A DNA stretch of 64,000 bases, taken from contig NC_031770.1 of the NCBI RefSeq assembly GCF_001522545.3, forward strand, positions 9,597,079 through 9,661,078, in the 5' to 3' direction. Of the stretch, positions 1 to 9,020 are shown in pieces. The translations under genes were made by a program, and so were the position numbers. The notes beneath the pieces were generated by a model, which worked only from the letters and a program-made list of their open reading frames with translations, searched no databases and was not told the DNA's origin. The stretch's first letter is position 1; each line of letters starts with the position of its first letter. The stretch is from Parus major. Lineage: Eukaryota; Chordata; Aves; Passeriformes; Paridae.

Positions 1-440
1 AATAGACAGCAACAGTGCTGGCTGGATGCCCTGCACTTCCCACAGCTGGCAAATCCATGTTCATATAGGCTTTCCACCCCTATCTCCATGGCCAAGGAAG
101 CTCCAGCTGGGTTCATTCCCAGTCCCATGATGTTGTTTCCAATGAGTGAAGATAGGTGCTAGTTAATTCACTGCCTTTATATTTGACATGGGGCAGTTCC
201 CAGCCAGACTGTCTGCTTGGTAACCACTGTGGCTGCACAAGGTAAATAACATTTCAATGCTGAAGAATATTTTAAATTTGCTATAGAAGTTTAAATTTGA
301 GAGGAAACAAGCAGAAATATAAAATGAAAGGAGTGGATGTGGTGAGATTGTGGTTCTGTAGCAGACAGAGGTACAGGTGGAGACTGATCAGCTTGCACTG
401 CTTCTGTGGGGTGGGCTTGCATTGGGGGGCAGGAGCCTTT

Positions 441-470
441 TCTATGTCAATCTATGTCTTTCTATGTCTT
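441..470. repeat. Three-copy 10-base tandem repeat
   Basis: The unit TCTATGTCWW occurs three times in exact register at 441, 451 and 461; the last two copies are identical. Confidence 0.8.
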
Positions 471-616
471 GTGACTTAATCTCCATCTGGGGCAATAGGA
501 AGATCTGAAGATGCTCACGGGATCCAGACTATGGATCTATGTTATTTATGGATTCTTAGAGTTCTTTTCCAGCCTAAACTGTTCTGTGTATTACATCTGT
601 GTGTCTATCCCTGGAA

Positions 617-743
617 ATGTTCAGGGCCAGGCTGGATGGGACTTTGAGTAACCTGGTCTAGTGGAAGGTGTCCCATGGCAGGGGGGTTTGTTGGAGCCAC
701 ATGACCTCTCAGGTCCTTTCCAATTCAAGCCATTTTTATCTCC
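617..743 (+). mobile_element. CR1 LINE 3'-end fragment, sense on plus strand
   Basis: The order of phrases is that of the bird CR1 3' untranslated end: GGCCAGGCTGGATGGGACTT, then TGAGTAACCTGGTCTAGTGG, then AGGTGTCCCATGGCAGGGGG, then AGGTCCTTTCCAATTCAAGC. It lacks the terminal octamer repeat, so its 3' end is eroded. The 5' end is truncated, as is usual for CR1. Confidence 0.85.
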
Positions 744-2898
744 ATTTTCCCCAGACCCCAAATCCAATCTGTTTCTCCAGCACCCTCTGCCAGCATCTCC
801 CACTCGGGAGCACTAAGATTTTGAGATGCAGTGTTTTGCATCAAGTGCTCAGTTTCCCTCCTCTTGGCAGGGATAGGGAAGGACAAAGCAGGCAAAAGCC
901 CAGAGCATGCACTCATTAGCTTCTGTCTGCCAACAAGTTGGAAACATGCAATGTTATACGAAATGTCTGGCTGTTATAAAAGGCTTTGGTTAAGTAATCA
1001 CATTTCTCTTGCATAAGTGCTTGTTTTTGGGAGGCTTTAGCCAATTGGAGGCTGCAGTAGCAGCACACAGGCAGAAAGCATGTCTAACCTCTGTGAATTT
1101 TCATTTTTCTTTTAATAATAAGTGATTATTAATCTGCTGAGAGTTGTATGAAATCTCTTTAGATAAGGTTAGGAGGCGGAGACTCCCCAGAGCTGCTTGT
1201 AGCTGAACCACAGCTGTAAAACGCTGCCATAAAGCCTGTGTGGATTGCTGTGAGTAATATTTCTGATTCTTCTAATGGGTGTTTGTGACTGGAGACTGCA
1301 GGCAGGAAATGTTGCAGACGTTTATTGCAAGCAGTAAGCTGGAGGTAGGAGGTGAGAGACACTAGTGAAACTATTGACCTGTTTAATAAGGCTTTCCTCC
1401 TAGACTTCCATAAGCAAGCATGGGTTTCTTTGAAGCTGTGCAACCAAGGTTCTTCAAAATATGCTAGTGAAAAAGAAGTGTGGTGCTGAAGTCAACTACA
1501 GGACTGTGGGAGGACAGGGTTTTGGCCTGACAGGGAGATCACAGGACCATCTAGTCCGGTGTACTGGTTTGGAGCAGGCAAATGTCCTATTCTTATATTT
1601 TTTCCTTGATTACTGACAAGTGTACAGTGATTTTTTCTCCTACATTTTCATGGTGTTTAGAAATCTGCATGTCAGTTATTTCCTGAGCCAGAAATGATAT
1701 GTCTGATATTACAATGCAATAGCACAACACAATAGTACAACAGTGGATTTTTCTTTTCAGCATTTGCTAATCCAGTGTATCTGTTGAAGACAACACCTTG
1801 TTCTGTGATTTGGCTGACATAAATCTAGTTGGGATTTCATATCTTGCTTTCTTCCACATAGGATTTTAATTTTTATTTTTTAAAAGGGTGTTTTTTTTCC
1901 TGTTAAGATAGAAGTGAAAAGGAAAAAAACAAACATGTATAGATTCACAGAAAACAGAATTTCCTTTCCCACTTCCTTGTGATGTGTCTGGATGGAGCAC
2001 TTTCTGTGAACAAAGCCTGGAACTATAAAACAATCCACTGAAGTGGGAACTGGAATTTATTGTTCAAGACTGAGAAATGTGAAACAACTCAATTGTTGCT
2101 CCTGCCAACCCTGGAAAGCATTGAAGTGCCACTGTAGAGAGAAAGCAGCTCAAGTGCTGAGCTGTGAGGAGAAATAAAGCTGTTGCCTATAGTTGGGTGC
2201 ATGTGTGCTTACTCTTAGCGCTGAATTTTCTGGGATAGAATAAATGCTGGACTAACAGAAATCACTTGGGAAAGCCCAAGTCACTACTTACTAACCTTGA
2301 AAAATTGAAGAATGTGGGTTTTATAGTCTATAAAGTTCTTGAGACGTGCTAAAGCATTTAAAGCTTATTTGCAGCCAGTAGATGAGGAGGTAATACCACC
2401 ATGAAAGGAAGTTAATTTGTCGGAGTTATAGGATTAGAGAGGTAAATGTGAGAAGTTAAGTTGAACTAAAAGGCACTTGGCTGCAAAGCAAGGACTTCAA
2501 CATTTTCATATATGCTTCCTAGAGTGGGTAAAAAATGGTAAGTTTTTTTGCTTCAGTGAAACTGCAACAGTGATGCCAGATAAACTAATTTTGTGGGCTA
2601 ATTATTCAGGCCTTTGTGAAAACCTTAGGCAAACTTAAGCTATGACTATTGCAATGGAGGGTGGCAGAGCCAAAGCTTCCCATTTCCATTCTTCAACCTC
2701 ATGAGATCTCTTCAAATGGAGATGCTCCCAGCCCATGCAACAGCCACCTTAGTTCTAATGAAAACTCCATAAATAAAAGTTGGCAGTTAAAGTTTGTGAA
2801 TTTACAACATCATTTCTAAAACAGTCTCTGGGATGTGGAATCAACCCAGGCTTCCTTTAGGATAAACCAACAATATCTCTAATGTGTTCCAGAGTAAG

Positions 2899-3004
2899 AT
2901 GGATGCTCTACATAAGTTGAAGATTTTAGTGATGTTTCTGTCTCTGGCTACTTTCACAATCATGGTGATAATGAATGCTGGAAATGCCACTGGGACTTTC
3001 AAAG
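2899..3004 (+). CDS. Coding exon 1 of the TspO-like gene (residues 1-35 plus one base)
   Basis: It encodes the initiator Met, a short Lys-containing N-terminus (MDALHKLK) and the first membrane segment, ending in a loop with the glycosylation site N29-A-T. The donor AAAG|GTAATG follows at 3005, in phase 1. The frame is also open 5' of the ATG to an acceptor-like TTCCAG at 2892, so the true exon may start at 2893 with six bases of 5'UTR. Intron 1 (3005-3641, 637 bases) shows nothing else recognisable. Confidence 0.75.
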
Positions 3005-6000
3005 GTAATGCAAGCAAATTTTCTTTGTTCAGAGGTGGGTTTCATGCTTTATATCATGGAATGATACAAAGTGGCTTAGATGGGATAGATGTGTTTGCTA
3101 CCTCATCAACTCTCCAAATACACCTTGTTCTGTGAAAGGTGGAAGTAGCGGGGCCATCCTCCAGGTATTACAGCCAAATGCTTGAATTCTATCCAGCCTG
3201 TTGGAATCCAAGTAAATGTTCCCACTGAACCTGGATCTAGTGGTGGCTGGAAAGCAGTCTTTGCACACCCTTGTATCCCTGGTGGAAGATGTTCAGGCTG
3301 CTGCTGTGGGTTTGTAGATGACAGTGGTGCTGCGTGTGAACACTACCTGGCTGAATCTGCCAGGAACTGCCCTCATGCTACCCTCTGGATTACACAAACA
3401 GCTGGTTTTTCTGGTTCTGTGTAAGAGGGAAGGTGTGTGGTGTTCCCAATAAGGGATGGTGATCCCATAATGGATGTCTAAACCAACTGCAGCTTGTGGC
3501 TGGTTTACACCAAGGACAGGCTCTCATCATCCCTGAACCACTGGGAAGGGAGGAAGACTAAAGGTTGAGGAAAATCAGCAGTCTTTCCCCATCCTCTGGA
3601 TGTAATAACACTTTTGCCTGCAATAACACTCACCACCACAGGTCTGTTCAGAACAACCCCTGGAAACATCTCAGACAAGTACAGCACTGATTTCACACCA
3701 GCTGGTTGGACTTTCCTCATCTGGAATGTCATCTATGGCTGGCAGCTTGCCTGGCTTCTCTACGCCTTGTCAGGGATCTGCCGAAGGTATTTTCCCTATT
3801 TACTGCTTACAGTATAAATGAGAAGGGACAGTGACTCTTCCCTTTTGGAGTAGCTCAGTCTCTTACCTCCCTTTCAGGGGTTTCTAGCAAGAGCAAACTC
3901 ATTGCCATTTATCTTGACATGAAATGATGAAGCTCTGTGGCTGGAGCATCTCTTATGTTCAGCATCCAAAGTGGGGAAGCAGTTTGGAGATGTACATGAA
4001 GTTCTCTAAAGTGTGGACAGGTATCAAAGTGTGTAAACTCCTCTATGAGGCCACATTTTCAACAATTCGGGGAATCTGACAGATTTATCCACTACCTGCC
4101 CATACTCACTGCTAGAGGCTGAGAATCCACAGGGGCAAAATTAATGGATTATGGAGCTAATGCTTTGAGTTTACTTCCTGTTAGAGATCAAACAACCAGC
4201 ACTGGGGAGTCTCTTGGTTTGTTGAACTGGACTGGGAACTTTTCCTGGGGCTATGAGATCAATAACTGCCTGATAGGGAAAGCCACAGGTATTTCTGTAT
4301 TGTATCAGAGAAGGACACAGAGGAGAAATAGTCTGATTTAAACCAAAGTGTTTAATTCCAATGTAGAGTCCCTCCTAATATAAGGAAAATGAGGTCAGAA
4401 AGGTTTGTTTGGTCAATGTGTGCATTGTTTTCCTTTCTCCATATCCACTTTTTCCTGGCAGGAATGAGCTTGGATATGTCTTCATAAAGCCAGACTTGCT
4501 GCCAGTACCTTTTTATGTGGCGTGGTGTCTGAATAATGGCCTCAATGTTGGATGGCTCTTTTTGTGGGACCGAGAGTAAGTTGTCCTCTGTTACAAATAC
4601 TTTCTAACACTCTTGATGGGATTAACATGGCCCTTTTTTTTTCCTTTATGTTTTGTTTTTTTCCTCTGTGTGTGAACACTTAATCACACCTGTAAAACTC
4701 TATGCCAGGACAAAATGTAGCCTTCATAAAAGTTTGGGGGTTTTGCATTATGTTGTCATCGTGCCCATGAGCCAGACTGGTCACTGAAGTCTAAGATTGC
4801 CTCAAAGCTACTGTTCTTCTAATTGGATTGTTTCCATAATGATGGTCACATCAAGGGCTTATGAGAGCACCACTGTCAAGAGGTGAAGAAATCACTTGCA
4901 GTCAGGAAAACAACCTCATGATTAACAGAGTAAAACAGCAAGAGCAATATGTCAAAATGAGGGGCTACATGTAGTGATTACCTTTATTAAAGGCTGATCG
5001 ACTTAAAGCCAGTAAATACCTAACACTAAAGCTACAAATTAGGGCATTGTGACACCACTGAGAAAAATGTGATGTCTTTTGTGTGTGTGTACATGTGCTT
5101 TGCCCTAGATTCCTCCTTCCAGCCCTGGTGTTCCTGGCAATCCTCTCTCTTACCACATGTGCCTGCCTGTTTGTGTCCCACCGAGCCTTGAGCATCCATT
5201 CTTCATGGTTTGTGAAGGGTCACAAAGCTGAGCTCTGGCTCATCCGTATTCTGGTAGGTGGCTTTTGAGAAGCTGTGCTGTGGGTAAATGGTAAAAAAAC
5301 CAACCTCTGTGCAGTGCTGGAGGTATCAGAGGGAAAGATACAGTGGCAGAACGTAGCTAAGGAAGTATTCCTGCCCTGCACAGAAAAGTTCCTCACAACC
5401 CTTCTGGAAAGGCATCTACATCTCTTGGCACAAACTGGGAGTGGGCTCTGTTTTTTGCACTTCCTGAAACACCAGTATAACACACTGCCGGGCTGGATTT
5501 CCAGAGCCCCTTGGGACTCCAAGGTTTTACCTTTTCTCTGTTGAGGGACTTTTCCTGCAGATGGGTTCAGAAGGCTGGCTTAACTACACCTGCATGTCAC
5601 CAAAGACAAACAAACATTACCTGTGTGTCACTCTTGTCCCCTTGCTGCGCTGCGTGGCAGGTCCAGAACGGGCTGGCACTGTACGTGACGTGGACCAGCA
5701 TCGCCACGCTGCTGAACTTCGCCGTTGTGCTGATCTACAAGTGGAACGTGCCCAACGAGAAAGCAACCACTGCTTCCCTGAGCATCCTGGCTCTCAGCCT
5801 GGTGATATGGTGAGCCACACCAAGGGTACCCACTGAGCCTCAGAAACCCCTTCCACCTCTCACCAATGGTGGCCATCTGTTCCAATTCACTTGTCACTTG
5901 GTCCCTGTCCCAACACCGAAAGGCCTCTGTTATAATTCATGGCAGATGAACTGGGAGTCTGGGCAGAGCTTTTATCCAATGCCAATAAGCATTGTGGGCC

Positions 6001-7869
6001 AGGATCATGTTTTTGTGACTTGCATGAGCCCAACCGGCCTGAGGTTTACAGGTGAGGGTGTGATACAGAAACCATATGAAATATGGCCTTATTTTTTCCT
6101 AAACTTACCTTAAATAAATTACTTATTAATTTTTTGAATGTTAGTAAATGAAAAAGTTTGGACTCTAGGCCCACAAAACCCTCCATTCTCTGTCTAATTC
6201 CTTTCTTAGGGAATGGAAATAAAATACAGAGAAAGTTCTTACTTTGTTCTCTCTCTCCCCACAGGTTTTATCTAGAAAACTACTTGCTTGACAAATATGT
6301 CCGCTATAACCTCACAGTCTACCCAGTGGTCATAGCAGCTCTGGCTGGCAGCGCGTTCAGGAACGGCTCATTTTCATCCCCACTGACCAACGATGCTTTT
6401 ATAGGTGAATCCTTCTAACTCCTCTAAAAGAAGGCCAGTAGTAAACACTTCACATCCTTCCTCTGTATTGAGGTCAGAAAGACTTGCAGCTTGAAAAGCA
6501 TTATTTGTTAAAAGCAGAGCTAGGGACATATTTGAAGGTATTTATTTTGCTAAGGAAGGAGCAGAGCAGAAATCATTGCCCATGAGCCTTGGGGCTGAAC
6601 CCAACCCTTGTGGTGTCTCAGGTTCACTTCTCAGTGCAATATGTTTGTCCTGCAATCCTCCATCACCCACTTGGCTCCTCCAGCAGCTCCATTGGACGTA
6701 GGGCAGGCCAAAGGAAAAGCAGGGCTGGGATGAAGGCTGTGGACTTCCATTGGCCCTGTGCTGTTGGGCATTTTGGAGCAGGGCATGAGCATCTGACCCA
6801 CAGAGGGCTTCACAGTGCAAACCCCTGCACATGCTCCTCTCCTGTGCAGAGCTCAGGCTAGCCTTAACAAGTTTTCCTGGGATTATCTGGTTGCTGCCAG
6901 CCACTGTAGCAGACTTGAGTGTAGTCATCCGTGGTAAAAGGGCTTAAGCTGTCCAAATTCTGTACAATCACAGTCTGGCAGAAGCTGTACCATTATGAGC
7001 AGTTTTATGCTGGCGTGAAAGGGACTGAGCTGTGTGAACTCTGAATCTTGCTGAAACAGTTTGAGATGCCTATTCCCACCAAGGGGTCAGCAGAAGGGAG
7101 CATGTTCCCACCCTCCAGCCTTCCCACTGCCACATACCAGTGGCTAAAGCTAAATTCTGGACTGGCATCACCGTTAGAGCTGCTCCAGTACAGTTCCCTT
7201 TGCTCTAAGTGCAGCTGGAGCCTGATCATGCCTGAAAGCACCCAGCAGGACTTGGCAAAGCTTGTCTGCCACAGCCATGGGGGCACTGGAGGCTCGTCTC
7301 CTGATGGTTGTGGCCACCAGGAATGTGGAGGTGTTCATGGTCTCTGGCAGGCAGCTCTGTTCCAGCAGTAGGTACATTTCTTACCAGCAAAACTTCATTC
7401 TTAGTGGTTCAGCTTGTTTGGCTGGTAAGACAAGAATGTGCTTTTCCCAAACTAGTACATGTTTCTTTATATAGTTCAACTATTCTTGGAGTATTTTGTT
7501 AATGTAATGTATTTTAACTCCTGTGTCCAGGAAGCCTCCAACTTTTTAGACATTCCTTGAGCTGGAAGCATTGGACAAGTTTCACTTCATAGCAGTAAAA
7601 CTCTGAGAGAGACAGCTCTGGGGGTAATGGATCCTGTACAGGGGATTGTGTTTTTTTAATCTTTCCCTGAATACCCCCTGTTCTGGGGGCTAAAGTATGA
7701 CAAGAGGCAATGCCTTTTTTATGCTCCAACATGCTTCTGTGTTTTTTCCCCAGTTGTTCTGCTGGCACTGACGTGCTTGATGTTTGCTGTTCGGCTGGGA
7801 CTAGTCACATGGAGACACTGGAAGAGACCACTGGAAGCATCCCGAGGTCCATCAGGCACAGTGGCCTGA
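2899..7869 (+). CDS. Seven-exon gene for a TspO/MBR-like, tryptophan-rich multi-pass membrane protein (304 aa), uncharacterised
   Basis: Seen: seven coding segments (2899-3004, 3642-3786, 4462-4575, 5109-5253, 5661-5809, 6265-6404, 7754-7869) join in phase to 915 nt, with no internal stop and GT-AG at all six introns. The product has 14 Trp in 304 residues. Hydrophobic stretches lie near residues 7-27, 58-81, 97-119, 123-144, 171-196, 206-223, 236-251 and 264-286. Residues 53-67 read FTPAGWTFLIWNVIY, and residues 105-119 carry an LNxxLNxxWLFLW pattern. N-x-S/T sites at N29, N44 and N253 fall in loops predicted to be on one side. The basic loop 145-163 and the basic C-terminus fall on the other, giving a coherent eight-helix topology with both ends cytosolic. 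Family knowledge: the TPAG(W/Y)xFxIWxxIY motif and a tryptophan-rich membrane core recall TspO/MBR-type proteins, although classical TSPO has about 160 residues and five helices. Inferred: a membrane sensor, transporter or binding protein; ligand and organelle unknown. The start at 2899 is the first ATG in the open exon. An upstream acceptor-like CCAG at 2889-2892 leaves room for an upstream 5'UTR exon. Confidence 0.8.
3642..3786 (+). CDS. Coding exon 2 of the TspO-like gene (residues 36-83)
   Basis: The acceptor is CCACCACAG|GT at 3641. The exon carries the diagnostic motif F53-T-P-A-G-W-T-F-L-I-W-N-V-I-Y67 and Trp residues 58, 63, 69 and 73 in membrane segment 2. N44-I-S is a glycosylation site in the preceding loop. 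The donor CCGAAG|GTATTT gives phase 2. Intron 2 (3787-4461) holds only short chance frames. Confidence 0.85.
4462..4575 (+). CDS. Coding exon 3 of the TspO-like gene (residues 84-121)
   Basis: The acceptor is TTTTTCCTGGCAG|G at 4461 and the donor is CGAGA|GTAAG at 4576, in phase 2. The exon encodes membrane segment 3 with W105, N108, N109, N112, W115 and W119. This Asn/Trp pattern resembles the LN..W..F helix of TspO proteins and is the second family-like signature. Intron 3 (4576-5108) contains T-rich tracts around 4630-4670. Confidence 0.8.
5109..5253 (+). CDS. Coding exon 4 of the TspO-like gene (residues 122-170)
   Basis: The acceptor is TTTGCCCTAG|A at 5108 and the donor is ATTCTG|GTAGGTGG at 5254, in phase 0. 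It encodes hydrophobic segment 4 (about 123-144) and a basic loop with H146, R147, H152, K158, H160 and K161, predicted to be cytosolic by the positive-inside rule. Its length of 145 nt equals exon 2, but the phases differ, so an exon duplication is unlikely. Confidence 0.8.
5661..5809 (+). CDS. Coding exon 5 of the TspO-like gene (residues 171-219)
   Basis: The acceptor is TGCGTGGCAG|GTC at 5660 and the donor is ATATG|GTGAGC at 5810, in phase 2. It encodes membrane segments 5 (about 171-196) and most of 6 (from about 206). Third codon positions are strikingly G/C-rich, with several CpG codons, unlike exons 1-3. This may be a local GC fluctuation. Intron 4 before it (5254-5660) has no other feature. 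Confidence 0.8.
6265..6404 (+). CDS. Coding exon 6 of the TspO-like gene (residues 220-266)
   Basis: The acceptor is CTCTCTCCCCACAG|G at 6264, with an excellent pyrimidine tract. The donor is TTTATAG|GTGAAT at 6405, in phase 1. It encodes the end of segment 6, a loop (E224-N235), segment 7 and a loop with the glycosylation site N253-G-S, predicted to be outside. Intron 5 (5810-6264) and intron 6 (6405-7753, 1349 bases) contain only chance open frames. Confidence 0.8.
7754..7869 (+). CDS. Coding exon 7 and stop of the TspO-like gene (residues 267-304)
   Basis: The acceptor is TGTTTTTTCCCCAG at 7753. It encodes the last membrane segment (VVLLALTCLMFAVRLGL, 267-283) and a basic, tryptophan-containing tail (TWRHWKRP, 285-292), ending at TGA 7867-7869. 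Putting basic residues straight after the last helix supports a cytosolic C-terminus. Confidence 0.8.
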
Positions 7870-8648
7870 GACCTCTGGCACATTGTAGCCAACACTTGAA
7901 AGGGAGAAAAAAGAATTGGGCATGTGCTGGTCCCTCCTTCCTACATCAATTTCCTTGTGCTTTTCTCTCTTATACTCCATTCCATATGCAGATATCTCAT
8001 GTCTGCAAATGTTCCCACATCCTCTCGGATTAGCTACGCACAACCCTGTCTTGATTTCCTTTGGTTTTACCCTGGAAAAGTTCAGGGAAAGGTCCTGTGC
8101 ACTCCTGTGCACCATTGTGATGGCTGGGCTGTGGCCCTCTTCTCCTGCCAGTGCAAGGAGGGCTGCCAACAGGCACCCAGCAGGCTTGCACACACAGTTC
8201 TGGTTCTTTCCTTGGTAGCTCACTTTCTTTGAAGTGCAGATCCAAGTGAACTGTCCCTGGAATTCCAGGGCAGCAGTGGCAGGTCTGTCACTCCCTTGGC
8301 CATCAGTGCTGAGCATCCTCAAGCCCTGGTGCTGTCAGCAGATCTCCTGCAGGCAGCCACTGCTCCTTTTCCTGCTTCTCTTCAGTGTGACAGGAACAGA
8401 TACTACAATTTGGTATCTACCTTTGCAGTTTCAGCTCTGATGTTTGATATTCAAGGGGGAAGGGGGAGTGACTGAAGATTTCTGACACAAATGTGTTGCT
8501 TTTCCTTGAGCTGTGCACTGCTTGGGCTGGCTGGATCTCTCACTGGGGGAGGGTTTGTGGCTACTCTGGAAGGAGGCTAGATGTACAGATGAGCTGGTAC
8601 CTGATGTGGGGTGAAGCCTGATGCTTCAAAGGAAGCCTGTTTTAAAAA

Positions 8649-8654
8649 AATAAA
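8649..8654 (+). terminator. Candidate polyadenylation signal AATAAA (proximal)
   Basis: An AATAAA hexamer sits in an A-rich run about 780 bases after the stop codon of the TspO-like gene. The A-rich context lowers its specificity. Confidence 0.4.
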
Positions 8655-8998
8655 AACAAAAAATTGAACTGGTAGAGCGAGTTCAACCCCAACATGCTTT
8701 CTCATGTGGCTTCACCACTTCTGAGTTGGGATTAGGAAGCCTAAAACTGGATTGACTGAATTTTTGGACCACTGCCTCTCCTTCCTGTGCCTAATCAAGA
8801 GATGGTGGTGCCTCACAGGTGTCTGGAAAGTCTTTGCACCAGGAAGGTGCTTTCAGATGTTGAGCATCTTGCAAAACTATTAACCAAGTTTAATTCTAAA
8901 ATAACATGTGCTATTGTTTACATTTAGCAAAAACCAAAAGCAGTGTAATGCAATTCCTCTCATCATTCTGCTGTGTTTTTTGTTTTTTTTAATTTTCA

Positions 8999-9004
8999 AA
9001 TAAA
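8999..9004 (+). terminator. Candidate polyadenylation signal AATAAA (distal)
   Basis: A second AATAAA follows a T-rich stretch (TGTTTTTTGTTTTTTTT, 8973-8989). It could define a longer 3'UTR of about 1.15 kb. Confidence 0.35.
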
Positions 9005-9020
9005 TCAGCTATTTCCACCA

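Larger units (their letters stand above)
1..2898. other. 5' flank of the TspO-like gene, no coding region recognised
   Basis: No CpG island, TATA-type core promoter or convincing upstream exon is visible. The content is a CR1 fragment (617-743), a three-copy 10-base repeat (441-470), a possible very old CR1-type scrap near 1530-1565, and ordinary AT-rich sequence. The promoter and 5'UTR of the gene are therefore unplaced. Confidence 0.5.
7870..9020 (+). other. Probable 3' untranslated region of the TspO-like gene
   Basis: This stretch follows the stop codon with no further matching coding frame. It contains two AATAAA signals, so the transcript could end near 8670 or near 9020. The open frames here overlap on both strands and have no recognisable domains. 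The extent is inferred from the signals, not from transcripts. Confidence 0.5.

Noticed and set aside
1530..1565. Possible ancient CR1-type phrase (GGACCATCTAGTCCGGTGTA)
   Set aside because: Only about 30 bases resemble the family, too little to call a repeat.
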